From CAVTSA01 sp963790575 (GTDB lineage Bacteria > Chloroflexota > Dormibacteria > Dormibacterales > Dormibacteraceae), in contig CAWBPD010000032.1 of the NCBI GenBank assembly GCA_963790575.1, forward strand, positions 128,481 through 192,480: DNA of 64,000 nt, written 5' to 3'. A model generated the notes under the pieces. The model ran no database searches, was not told the origin of the DNA, and worked only from the letters and a program-made list of their open reading frames with translations. Positions 1 to 8,004 of this stretch are shown here, piece after piece (the first letter of the stretch is position 1; each line of letters starts with the position of its first letter). The position numbers and the translations under genes are program-made.

Positions 1-828
1 CTGCCGACGCTGCGGGTGCGCGGGACCTGGCCGCCTCCGCCCGGACCTCGTGTCGCCATCGTCGGAGCCCGAAAGCCGACTCCCTACGGCGAGGCCGTGG
101 CGGAACGCCTGGCAACCGACCTGGGTCACGCGGGGGCGGTGATCGTTTCCGGACTTGCCTTGGGAATCGACGGCGCCGCTCACGTGGGAGCGCTCGAGGC
201 CGACGCCGCGACGCTTGCCGTGCTCGGAACTGGCGTGGACATCGTCTACCCGGCCCGGCACCAGGAATTGGCGCGGCGCATTGTCACCCAGGGCGGGGCG
301 CTCCTGAGCCAGTTCCCCGACGGCACACCACCGCGGCGCGATCAGTTCCCCCGCCGCAACTGGACCATCGCCGGGATCTCGCAGGCGGTCGTGGTAGTGG
401 AGGCGGCAGTCGGTTCGGGGGCACTCATAACCGCCGAAGCCGCGCTCGGCCTGGGACGGACGGTTCTCGCGGTGCCGGGCAGCGTCTTCTCGCCTCTCTC
501 GGTCGGCTGTCATCAACTGCTCCGCGACGGGGCGGGCTTGGTGCAGAACGCTCGCGATGTGCTGCGGGAGATCGGCGAGCCGAGCGAAGTACTGGACGAT
601 CCCCTCGGGCCACCCGAACATCTCGGCATCGAGCTACCCACCGCCGGTCAGGACCCACTGCTGGTGCACCTGACCGACACCCTGCCCACCGACCCCGGCG
701 CACTGGCGGGGAAGCTTGGCCTCCCCGTCCAGCAGGTCCTGGTCCGCCTCTCCCAGGCGGAACTCGAGGGCCGGGTCCGGCGCGTGGGTGGCGGCTACGT
801 CAGAGTGCACCCCCGCGGCCGGCGATGA
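1..828 (+). CDS. dprA: DNA-processing protein DprA, 5'-truncated by the window edge
   Basis: DprA binds incoming single-stranded DNA and loads RecA during natural transformation. The frame is open to base 1, so the N-terminal SAM-like region lies outside the window; about 275 residues remain. The Rossmann-type DprA core is clear: VAIVGARKPTPYG, then SGLALGID, LAVLGTGVDIVYP, QFPRRNWTIAG, SGALITAEAALG and AVPGS. The last 60-70 residues look like the usual small winged-helix domain (PGALAGKLGLPVQQVLVRLSQ). Its stop lies 7 bp before a 54-bp palindromic element, and the next gene is convergent. A mutated, internally deleted copy of its middle and 3' end lies at 2711-2871. No competence operon is visible in the window. 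Confidence 0.93.
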   Translation: MPTLRVRGTWPPPPGPRVAIVGARKPTPYGEAVAERLATDLGHAGAVIVSGLALGIDGAAHVGALEADAATLAVLGTGVDIVYPARHQELARRIVTQGGALLSQFPDGTPPRRDQFPRRNWTIAGISQAVVVVEAAVGSGALITAEAALGLGRTVLAVPGSVFSPLSVGCHQLLRDGAGLVQNARDVLREIGEPSEVLDDPLGPPEHLGIELPTAGQDPLLVHLTDTLPTDPGALAGKLGLPVQQVLVRLSQAELEGRVRRVGGGYVRVHPRGRR

Positions 829-834
829 GGGACC

Positions 835-888
835 TTTCCCCGCACTCTGGACCTATGTCGCCGGCGGAAGGGCACGGTTGCGGAGAAA
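835..888. repeat. Paired-palindrome element E1 (TTTC...GAAA, 54 bp)
   Basis: Inverted arms TTTCCCCGCA (835-844) and TGCGGAGAAA (879-888) are 54 bp end to end, with half-site centres 42 bp apart. It lies between the convergent dprA and the 185-aa gene. No T-run follows either arm. It is nearly identical to E2 (2872-2925) because the region is duplicated, and related to E3 (4703-4756). Confidence 0.75.
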
Positions 889-894
889 CGCCCG

Positions 895-1452
895 TCACAA
901 CCCCCGCCGAAGGTCGTCCCGGAGCCTCCAGAGTCCGACGATGTCTTCGCCGATGGCTGATTCGTCGTCCAAGTCTCCTTCAGCCACCGCCTGGTCGGCG
1001 AGCTGGTTGAGTTGGGGAAGAACTTCCTCGATGCGGCGTAGGCGCACGTCGTCGGGTTCGTCTGCCAAGCATGAGGAGGCGAGTGCCAGCGCTCGCAGGC
1101 GACGCTCGGAAAGCTGGTGTCGCTTGGCCTCGGCCTCCTGTTCTTTGCGCCACCCCTCCGGGTGCCGCAGAGCGTTCGCCCTCCTTCTGAATAGCTTCTT
1201 GGATGAGAGCAACGGATCGACGTCCTCACCGTCTGCGAAGACGTCGAAGCATCGGGCGAGCAGCTCAAGCCGGGCGAGAGGAGGTTCGGAGGAGTTGAGA
1301 GCGGACGCCGACTCTTCCCATCCGTAGCCGGTCACGGCCATCTTGTCATCCCAACTGAGCGCTCGGTATCGCCGAACAACTTCATCGTGCGGCTGGGTCA
1401 CCACCCAGCCCAGTAGCGCTTCGCCCAGACGTGTCTTGGAGGCCTCGTTCAT
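895..1452 (-). CDS. Hypothetical protein, 185 aa, copy 1 of a duplicated pair
   Basis: I do not recognise the family. The protein is charged and probably helical: an N-terminal part with TQPHDEVVRRYRAL, LARLELLARCFDVFADG and a C-terminal part starting at HPEGWRKEQEAEAKRHQ. No signal peptide or membrane segment is visible. Its ATG overlaps the stop of the upstream metallopeptidase-like gene by 4 bp (ATGA), so the two are translationally coupled. A paralogue of identical length lies at 2932-3489 with the same coupling. The C-terminal half is virtually identical between copies, the N-terminal half much less so, which points to recent gene conversion. A partner or regulator role for the metallopeptidase is inference from gene order only. 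Confidence 0.7.
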   Translation of the reverse strand: MNEASKTRLGEALLGWVVTQPHDEVVRRYRALSWDDKMAVTGYGWEESASALNSSEPPLARLELLARCFDVFADGEDVDPLLSSKKLFRRRANALRHPEGWRKEQEAEAKRHQLSERRLRALALASSCLADEPDDVRLRRIEEVLPQLNQLADQAVAEGDLDDESAIGEDIVGLWRLRDDLRRGL

Positions 1453-2588
1453 TGGATCCCTCGTCCGATATGTGAGCGATAGGCTTGCCTTCGTCGATGT
1501 TGGGGATTGGGCACGCTGTGAGGCCGTCGCGCCTTGGGGGAATCAGTGGGAGAGGACAGCTGGCGGGCTCGCGACTCTGCAGCCTCAATCCAGTACTCGA
1601 CCGCAAGGCGCGACTCGAGGCCGCCGTATTCAGGCACTTCGACCAGCTCGCGAGCGGCCTGGACCTCGGAAGCGGCCAGTCGTCGCCGCCATCCTTGGGG
1701 CAGGTCCATGCCGGCCCGCTCACCCTCCGTGTAAAGCTGGCGCAGCAGTTCGAATCCCATCTGCATGCCCATGATGGTGGACAGGGCCGCAGGTTCGCGA
1801 GTGTTCAGGTGGGCTGGCTTCTTCGGGTCCGGAGGTACCATCCAGGCCTGGTTCCGCTGCACGTGCGCCTCGAGCGCGCTCCGAATGCGGGATCGGACCT
1901 CCTCGCGGTCGCGCGCCGGAACGTTGAAGGTGAGCCCGAACCCTTCCATCGCCTGCTCCACCAACAGGTCCATCTTCCGCTCCGGACCTTCCCGAGCGAG
2001 CTCATGCAGAGCGTCACGGCCCTGCATCTCGGGCAGAGCTGAGATCAGCGAGAGGAGTTCCCGGGTGGCCGGCACGTAGTTGGAGTAGTGGCGACTTCGA
2101 TCAGGGACCTGGCGCGAGATCCCCGGGAACATCGGCTCCAGTTGTGCCAGCAGGTGGGGAAGGAGGGATTGGGTAGCCGACTCGGTGACACCCTCCTCCA
2201 GAAAGACCCCGCTGGCGGCGGTGCGCCCGACCCGTCCGGCGCCGAGGCTGTACTCGCTTGGCAGAGCAAGGTGGATGCTCTCGTGGAGGAGGGTGCCCAG
2301 GACCTTGCAGAGTTTCCCCAGCTCCGGGCGAGTGAGCTGCCGCTGCTGCGAGCGGAGCATGTCCTCGATGAACTCGGGAACGTCGTGGCCCACCTCCATC
2401 AGCCCGTAGCCGATGTAGGCCGCGCCTGACACGTGTCGCATGGAGGGTGGGAGACGCCGGTAGCTCCGCAGGTCCACACGGTCCGCGCCCAGCAGCTGCG
2501 CGGCAGCCTCGGCCACTCGTGCCAGGAGCGCCTCGAACCGGGGACACTGGGGCTGGGATTGCGAGACCACGCCACACCATCCTGGCAT
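1449..2588 (-). CDS. Putative zinc metallopeptidase-like protein (HEXXH), copy 1
   Basis: This 379-aa protein is of unknown family. Residues 102-106 read HESIH, a HEXXH zinc-binding motif, and about 25 residues later comes EEGVTE (131-136), which could supply the third Glu ligand as in gluzincin-type peptidases. Other conserved blocks shared with copy 2 are ISRQVPDRSRHY, ERKMDLLVEQAMEGFG, NVPARDR and WMVPPDPKKP. No signal peptide is evident, so a cytoplasmic role is likely. The start at ATG 2588 is chosen because homology with copy 2 begins shortly after it; the frame is open further upstream. Peptidase activity is inferred from the motif. The C-terminal tail after about residue 340 is basic and poorly conserved. 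Confidence 0.7.
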   Translation of the reverse strand: MPGWCGVVSQSQPQCPRFEALLARVAEAAAQLLGADRVDLRSYRRLPPSMRHVSGAAYIGYGLMEVGHDVPEFIEDMLRSQQRQLTRPELGKLCKVLGTLLHESIHLALPSEYSLGAGRVGRTAASGVFLEEGVTESATQSLLPHLLAQLEPMFPGISRQVPDRSRHYSNYVPATRELLSLISALPEMQGRDALHELAREGPERKMDLLVEQAMEGFGLTFNVPARDREEVRSRIRSALEAHVQRNQAWMVPPDPKKPAHLNTREPAALSTIMGMQMGFELLRQLYTEGERAGMDLPQGWRRRLAASEVQAARELVEVPEYGGLESRLAVEYWIEAAESRARQLSSPTDSPKARRPHSVPNPQHRRRQAYRSHIGRGIQ

Positions 2589-2710
2589 CCGGACCCGGAC
2601 AATCGGAAGACAATGGGCGGCCAGGGCCCATGCGTGGACAAAGCGAGTCCTCCCCGGCCTCGGGAAGACCGGCCCGGCTGGTGCGACCGGCGACCGCGAG
2701 CCACCCAACG

Positions 2711-2871
2711 TTTCCGGGCTTGCCTTGGGAGCCGGCGCCGCCGCTTACCTGGCAGCGCTCGAGGCCGACGCCGCGACGCTCGCCGTACTTGGAACCGGCG
2801 TGGAATCGTCTACCCGGCGGGCACCAGGAATTGGCCCGGCGCACGGTCACCCAGGCCGGCGATGCGGGACC
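2711..2871 (+). pseudogene. dprA remnant inside the tandem duplication
   Basis: This segment matches dprA positions 144 to about 295 with substitutions and small indels, then jumps directly to sequence matching the dprA 3' end (about 822 onward). About 530 bp of the gene is deleted at a junction near CACCC, a short word present at both breakpoints of the parent. The reading frame is destroyed. It marks the left edge of the second duplication unit, showing that the duplication began inside dprA. Confidence 0.85.
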
Positions 2872-2925
2872 TTTCTCCGCGCTCCGGCCTTACCTCGCCG
2901 GCGGAAGGGCACGGTTGCGGAGAAA
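2872..2925. repeat. Paired-palindrome element E2 (54 bp)
   Basis: Arms TTTCTCCGC and GCGGAGAAA are 54 bp end to end. It is the duplicated counterpart of E1 and lies just after the stop of the second 185-aa gene, which is on the minus strand. Confidence 0.72.
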
Positions 2926-2931
2926 CGCCCG

Positions 2932-3489
2932 TCACAACCCCCGCCGAAGGTCGTCCCGGAGCCTCCAGAGTCCGACGATGTCTTCGCCGATGGCTGATTC
3001 GTCGTCCAAGTCTCCTTCAGCCACCGCCTGGTCGGCGAGCTGGTTGAGTTGGGGAAGAACTTCCTCGATGCGGCGTAGGCGCACGTCGTCGGGTTCGTCT
3101 GCCAAGCATGAGGAGGCGAGTGCCAGGGCTCGCAGGCGACGCTCGGAAAGCTGGTGTCGCTTGGCCTCGGCCTCCTGTTCTTTGCGCCACCCCTCCGGGT
3201 GCCGCAGCTCCTCGGCCCGTTCCCGGAAAAGAGCCTCGGACGAGAGCAATGGAGAGGCATCATCGGCGTCCGCGAAGGCGTCGAAGCATCGCGCGAGCAG
3301 CTCGAGACGATCGCCATAGGGCTCGTCCGAGTTGAGGGCGGCGGCCGACTCCACAAAGGCGTAGCCCTCGAGGTCGTCGCGCTGATCCGCCGGCATTGCG
3401 CGGTATCGCCGCACAACTTCCTCGCGTGGAAGAGTCGCGACCCAATTGAGAAACATCCGTCCGACGCGCTCCTCGTTCGGGCCCGTCAT
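2932..3489 (-). CDS. Hypothetical protein, 185 aa, copy 2 of a duplicated pair
   Basis: Paralogue of the 895-1452 gene. I place the start at ATG 3489, which overlaps the stop of the upstream metallopeptidase-like gene by 4 bp and gives exactly the same length (185 aa) and the same coupling as copy 1. The N-terminal half (RVGRMFLNWVATLPREEVV, LELLARCFDAFADADD) is only moderately similar to copy 1. From HPEGWRKEQEAEAKRHQ to the C-terminus it is essentially identical. Function is unknown. The protein looks soluble and helical. Confidence 0.7.
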   Translation of the reverse strand: MTGPNEERVGRMFLNWVATLPREEVVRRYRAMPADQRDDLEGYAFVESAAALNSDEPYGDRLELLARCFDAFADADDASPLLSSEALFRERAEELRHPEGWRKEQEAEAKRHQLSERRLRALALASSCLADEPDDVRLRRIEEVLPQLNQLADQAVAEGDLDDESAIGEDIVGLWRLRDDLRRGL

Positions 3490-4604
3490 CTGATCATGCC
3501 TCGCACTGAGCGCGTGTGCCGGGTCCACCTCATGCGTCTGTGGCGCTCTTTCGCTGTCGCTAGCCACTCCTCGCCGGGTGGGATCGATGGCGACTGCGGT
3601 TCGCTTGCCTCGTGCTTCGCAGCCCTGATCCAGGATCTAATCGCCTCCTCGGCCTCGGGTCCAATGAGATCGCCCTCCGCAAGCAACTCTCGCGCCACCC
3701 GGCGTTCACGCTTCAAAAGCACCTGCCGCCACCCGTCGGGCAGCTCCATGCCCACGCGCTCGCCCTCCGCGTGAAGCTGACGGAGCAGCTCGAATCCCAT
3801 CTGCTTGCCCATGATGATGGACAGCGCCTCGGGCTCGCTCGTATTCAGATCGGCCGGCTTCTTCGGATCTGGCGGGACCATCCAACCGTCGTTGCGGCGC
3901 ACCTGGGCTTCGAGTGCGGCCCGGACGCGGGAGCGGACCTCGACGCGGTCGCGGGCCGGCACGTTGAAGGTGAGCCCGAACCCCTCCATCGCCTGCTCCA
4001 CCAAAAGATCCATCTTCCGCTCGGGACCCACGCGCGCAAGCTCGAGCAGCGCGTCCCGCCCTCGCATCTCCGGCAAACTCGCGGCCATCGAGAGCACCTC
4101 GCGCGTCGCCGGCATGTAGTTGGGGTAGTGCCGGCTGCGGTCAGGAACCTGGCGCGAGATCCCCGGGAACACGGACTCCAGCCGCGCCAGGAGGTGGGGC
4201 AGCAGGGCCTGGGTGGCCGACTCGGTGACCCCCTCCTCCAGGAAGACGGTGCTGGGAGTCGGACCCCTGAGCTGGGGGCTGTACTCGTTTGGCAGAGCAA
4301 GGTGGATGCTCTCGTGGAGCAGGGTGCCGGCGATCTTGCGCAGGCGCTCCAGCTCGCTCGCGGACAGGGGACGACGGTGGCGGCCGAGCAGCGCCTCGAT
4401 GAAGGCCGGAACCTGCTGGCCCACGTCCATGCGCCCGTAGCCGATATGGGCGGCGCCGGCCACGTGTTGCTCGGAGGGAGGCAGGAGGCCGAAGGTTCGC
4501 AGGTCCACCCCGTGCGCGCCCAGCAACTGGGCCGTGGTCGCGGCCACCTGCCCCAGGAAGGCCGCGAACCCGGGAAACCGCGCGGGTGGATCCACGTTGG
4601 CCAT
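3486..4604 (-). CDS. Putative zinc metallopeptidase-like protein (HEXXH), copy 2
   Basis: This 372-aa paralogue of the 1449-2588 gene keeps HESIH (97-101) and EEGVTE (123-128), the blocks ISRQVPDRSRHY, ERKMDLLVEQAMEGFG, NVPARDR and WMVPPDPKKPADLN, and a basic C-terminal tail ending in RGMIR. Retention of the putative zinc ligands in both copies, while surrounding residues have diverged, suggests both are under selection. ATG 4604 is the most likely start; upstream in-frame sequence is not conserved with copy 1. It is transcribed away from topA. Activity is inferred from the motif only. Confidence 0.7.
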   Translation of the reverse strand: MANVDPPARFPGFAAFLGQVAATTAQLLGAHGVDLRTFGLLPPSEQHVAGAAHIGYGRMDVGQQVPAFIEALLGRHRRPLSASELERLRKIAGTLLHESIHLALPNEYSPQLRGPTPSTVFLEEGVTESATQALLPHLLARLESVFPGISRQVPDRSRHYPNYMPATREVLSMAASLPEMRGRDALLELARVGPERKMDLLVEQAMEGFGLTFNVPARDRVEVRSRVRAALEAQVRRNDGWMVPPDPKKPADLNTSEPEALSIIMGKQMGFELLRQLHAEGERVGMELPDGWRQVLLKRERRVARELLAEGDLIGPEAEEAIRSWIRAAKHEASEPQSPSIPPGEEWLATAKERHRRMRWTRHTRSVRGMIR

Positions 4605-4702
4605 CGTGGCATCCGCATGCGGACAATCGGCAGACAATGGCGAGCCCGCGGTGATCCGTCCGTGAGAGGTGTTCTCCGCGCCGCCCCCGGAGATAGGGCA
4701 CC

Positions 4703-4756
4703 TTTCTCCGCAATCCGGCCCTACGTCGCCGGCGGAACGCCCCGGCTGTGGAGAAA
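4703..4756. repeat. Paired-palindrome element E3 (54 bp)
   Basis: Left arm TTTCTCCGCA and right arm GTGGAGAAA are 54 bp end to end; the inner CCGG blocks also pair. Unlike E1 and E2 it lies in a divergent gap between the metallopeptidase-like gene (leftward) and topA (rightward), so it cannot be a terminator for either. Confidence 0.72.
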
Positions 4757-5038
4757 CGCACCTCACAGCCGCCCGGCAGCCCACCCGCCCCGCGTAAAGG
4801 GCCGTGCGAAGTGGGACCCAACCCGCGTACCCTTCCAAACCCGGCGGCCACGCGACCGACGTGTAGAAAGCGCAAACGCTGGGCAGAACCAGTGAACGTG
4901 CACCTCTGCGGGGATGGGTCCACCGCTCGGCGTCGATCGTCGAGGTCGGTTCCGGCGTTCGCTGGAGCGTGGGTTAAAGTGCACGGCCGCGGCGCCCGCC
5001 GCGGAATGAGAGAACAACCAGAGGAGTAGTCCACCGCC
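4757..5038. promoter_or_regulatory. Non-coding upstream region of topA
   Basis: Together with 4605-4702 this is about 430 bp without a convincing gene. It holds E3, a compact hairpin (CCGCGGC 4987-4993 / GCCGCGG 4998-5004) and a ribosome-binding site GAGGAG at 5021-5026, 12 nt before the GTG of topA. No clear -35/-10 pair could be picked. Confidence 0.4.
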
Positions 5039-7336
5039 GTGGCAGAACGTTTGATCATCGTCGAATCGCCCGCGAAGGCGCGAACGCTGAAGCGCTTTCT
5101 GGGCGGCGACTACGAAGTGATGGCGTCGATGGGCCACGTGCGCGATCTGCCCGAGCGCGATCTCGCGGTCGACGTCGAGCACGAATTCCGGCCCCACTAC
5201 GAGGTCGTCGAGAGCCGCAAGCAGACGATCTCCGAGTTGAGAAAGAACGCTTCGAGGCGGGGCACCGAGGTGATCCTGGCCTCCGACCCCGACCGTGAGG
5301 GGGAGGCGATCTCCTGGCACCTGGCGGAGGTGTTGCGCCTGCGCGACCCCAAGCGAATCGAGTTCCACGAGATCACCACCGAGGCGGTCCACCGGGCGCT
5401 GCTCAGCCCCCGCGAGATCGACATGAACCTGGTCAACGCCTACCAGGCACGCCGGGTGGTCGACCGCCTGGTCGGGTACCGTCTCAGCCCCTTCCTCTGG
5501 AGCAAGGTCCAGAAGGGGATCGGCGCCGGACGCGTGCAATCGGTGGCCCTGCGCCTGGTGGTGGATCGCGAACAGGAGATCCGGCAGTTCCGGCCGGAGG
5601 AGTCCTGGACCGTCGACGCCATCCTCTCCAAGCAGGACGCGGGCGAGGACGAGGCGGATCGGTTCCGCGCCCGGCTGCTGCGACGTCTCGACGATCCCAA
5701 GGGGAAGCTCGAGCTGAAGACGGAAGAGGACGCGAGGCGGGCGATGGCCCTGCTCGACGGTGCCTCCTACACCGTCCGGTCCCTGGAGCGGAAGGAGCGC
5801 CGCAAGTCGGCGCCAGCGCCCTACACCACCTCCACCATGCAGCAGGACGCCTCGAGCCGCCTTCGGTTCTCACCCAAGCGCACCATGCGCCTGGCCCAGG
5901 ACCTCTACGAGGGCATCGAGCTGGGCCGCGAGGGTTCGACCGGCCTCATCACCTACATGCGCACCGACTCGACCCGCATCTCGGACGAGGCCGACCGCAA
6001 GGTCAAGGGCTGGATCCAGCGTCAGTTCGGTGATCGCTACCTGGGACGGCCGCGGCAGGAGAAGTCCCGCCCTGGCGCCCAGGACGCGCATGAGGCGATC
6101 CGCCCCACCGAGCCGTCGCGGCGTCCGGAGGACATCCGCCAGTACCTGTCGCCCGACCAGTACCGCCTCTACGAGCTGATCTGGCGCCGCTTCGTCGCGA
6201 GCCGCATGGCACCCGCTGTCTACGCCGGGACCACCGCCGAGATCGTCGCCGGCCCCTTGGTCCTGCGCGCCACCGGCTCGGTGTTGACCTTCGACGGCTA
6301 CTACCGGGTCTGGGAACGCGACGACGACCCCGAGTCGCGCCTGCCTGAACTGCAAGAGGGGGAGCCGCTCCGCTTCTGGGAGCTCCAGCCCGAGCAGCAC
6401 TTCACCCAGCCGCCCCCGCGCTACTCGGAGGCCTCGCTGATCCAGGAGCTGGAAAAGCGCGGCATCGGCCGCCCCTCCACCTACGCCAGCATCGTGGGCA
6501 CCATCCAGGACCACGGCTACGTGGAGCAAAAGGAGCGCCGGCTCCACCCGACCGAGATCGGGGAGGCGGTCAACTCGATCATGGTCGGTCACTTCCACGA
6601 CATCGTCGACGACGCCTACACGGCCGCCATGGAGCAGCGGCTGGATGAGGTCCAGTCGGGCCGGGTCGAGTGGATCCCGGTGGTGGGCGATTTCTACGGC
6701 CCCCTGGAGAAGATGCTCAGGCAGGCCAAGGAGGCGATGCCCGCCGACACTGGCGAGGAATGCCCCGAGTGTCACCAGGGCACGCTGGTCCTGCGCGCCA
6801 GCCGCTACGGCCCCTTCAAGGGGTGCTCGCGCTACCCACAGTGCAAGTACCGACAGGCGGTCCTGCGCGGTGGCGAGGCGCCGGAGCCGAAGCTGCTGGA
6901 CGAGACCTGCCCTGAGTGCGGCCGTCCTCTGCAGGTTCGCAACGGCCGCTACGGAGAGTTCATCGGGTGCTCTGGGTACCCCGAGTGCAAGTACATAAAG
7001 AAGGAACGCGCGGAGCCCGAGCACACCGGTGTGGAATGCCCTGAGTGCCACCAGGGTGAGCTGCTGCGCCGCCGCGGCCGCTTCGGACCCTTCCTCTCTT
7101 GCAGCCGCTACCCGGACTGCAAGTACCGGGCGAACGTGGGCAAGGACGGCCAGCCGAAGGTCAAGGCGGAGCCGAAGCCGCTCGACGAGACCTGCCCCGA
7201 GTGTGGAAAGCAGATGGTCGAGCGGGAGGGGCGCTACGGCCCCTTCAAGTCCTGCATCGACTACCCCAAGTGCCGCGGCGGGACCAAGTCGAAGTCGGCG
7301 AATGGTAGCCGGCGCCGGCAGAAAGCGACCGTTTGA
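5039..7336 (+). CDS. topA: DNA topoisomerase I (type IA)
   Basis: Relaxes negative supercoils by transient single-strand cleavage. The 765-aa protein starts (GTG) with the TOPRIM domain: LIIVESPAKA with catalytic Glu, ASMGHVRDLP, and DPDREGEAISWHL for metal binding. The active-site tyrosine is Y306 in GLITYMRTDSTRIS. KRGIGRPSTYASIV follows in the core. The C-terminus has four consecutive CPEC...C zinc-ribbon repeats (about residues 575-760), each with the RYGPFxxCSxYPxCK signature. The last 35 bp overlap the next gene. The chromosomal position beside dprA is common in Gram-positive bacteria. Confidence 0.97.
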   Translation: MAERLIIVESPAKARTLKRFLGGDYEVMASMGHVRDLPERDLAVDVEHEFRPHYEVVESRKQTISELRKNASRRGTEVILASDPDREGEAISWHLAEVLRLRDPKRIEFHEITTEAVHRALLSPREIDMNLVNAYQARRVVDRLVGYRLSPFLWSKVQKGIGAGRVQSVALRLVVDREQEIRQFRPEESWTVDAILSKQDAGEDEADRFRARLLRRLDDPKGKLELKTEEDARRAMALLDGASYTVRSLERKERRKSAPAPYTTSTMQQDASSRLRFSPKRTMRLAQDLYEGIELGREGSTGLITYMRTDSTRISDEADRKVKGWIQRQFGDRYLGRPRQEKSRPGAQDAHEAIRPTEPSRRPEDIRQYLSPDQYRLYELIWRRFVASRMAPAVYAGTTAEIVAGPLVLRATGSVLTFDGYYRVWERDDDPESRLPELQEGEPLRFWELQPEQHFTQPPPRYSEASLIQELEKRGIGRPSTYASIVGTIQDHGYVEQKERRLHPTEIGEAVNSIMVGHFHDIVDDAYTAAMEQRLDEVQSGRVEWIPVVGDFYGPLEKMLRQAKEAMPADTGEECPECHQGTLVLRASRYGPFKGCSRYPQCKYRQAVLRGGEAPEPKLLDETCPECGRPLQVRNGRYGEFIGCSGYPECKYIKKERAEPEHTGVECPECHQGELLRRRGRFGPFLSCSRYPDCKYRANVGKDGQPKVKAEPKPLDETCPECGKQMVEREGRYGPFKSCIDYPKCRGGTKSKSANGSRRRQKATV

Positions 7337-7871
7337 GCGGGTGGGCGGCGCCTCCGAACCGGCCCGGATCGCCGGGGTGGGGGCGCTCCTGTTGAGCGCG
7401 GTGCTCATCGGTGTGGGTGCGGGACTGCCGTGGCTCACCCAAGTGGGCACGGTGCCGGTCGCGGCAGGCCACGTGCAGAAGGTCACGTACACCTATGCCG
7501 GGATTGAGTACGGGAACGGCTGGTTCGCGATCCTCGCGGCCGTCCTTCTGGCCGCGGTCGCGGTGGGGGCGGTGGTGCTCGGCCGGGGCCGGCTGGAGTG
7601 GATGGTCGTGGTTCCGGTCGTGGTCGGCGGCCTCTCGCTGGGCGACTGGCTGAGCGCCCTGCGCGGGACGGGTGTCGCGTTCCCCGCCGGCGTTGCGGTC
7701 AGCCTGGCCGGCCTTCTGCTCGCGTCCCCGGCGGTGGCCGCGCTCCGGCGCGCCCGCCTCAGCGGGCGCCTGGCGATCGCGGCCGTCACCCTGACGGCGA
7801 CCGGGTTGGCACTGCTCCTCGGCGCGCTCTTGGGACTGGCAGCGCCGATCTTCGTCGTCCGCGCGTACTGA
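7302..7871 (+). CDS. Small integral membrane protein, unknown function
   Basis: A 189-aa protein with about four or five hydrophobic segments: ARIAGVGALLLSAVLIGVG near residue 25, WFAILAAVLLAAVAVGAVVL, MVVVPVVVGGLSLGDWL, FPAGVAVSLAGLLLASPAV and ATGLALLLGALLGLAAPIF. Between the first and second segments is an about 30-residue extracytoplasmic loop. The start ATG 7302 lies inside the 3' end of topA in another frame, so the two are probably co-transcribed. No family is recognised. Confidence 0.7.
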   Translation: MVAGAGRKRPFERVGGASEPARIAGVGALLLSAVLIGVGAGLPWLTQVGTVPVAAGHVQKVTYTYAGIEYGNGWFAILAAVLLAAVAVGAVVLGRGRLEWMVVVPVVVGGLSLGDWLSALRGTGVAFPAGVAVSLAGLLLASPAVAALRRARLSGRLAIAAVTLTATGLALLLGALLGLAAPIFVVRAY

Positions 7872-7900
7872 GCTCGGTTTTAAGAGCACCGCCGGCCGGG

Positions 7901-7906
7901 TACACT
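7901..7906 (+). promoter_or_regulatory. Likely -10 box of the rpsB operon
   Basis: TACACT lies about 100 nt before rpsB in a 133-bp gap. No good -35 box is visible. A Shine-Dalgarno AGGAG follows just before the rpsB ATG. Confidence 0.4.
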
Positions 7907-8004
7907 CTGCTTGCCGGTTCCCGAGGGACTGAGTTCGCACGCCCGGGCTGCATCCTGTCTCCCACTCCGGGAGCGAGCACGGGCGGAGGCCAACAGGAGA
8001 ACAC

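Noticed and set aside
5021..5038. Mini-ORF MREQPEE just before topA
   Set aside because: Seven codons with no conserved context; it merely overlaps the ribosome-binding site.
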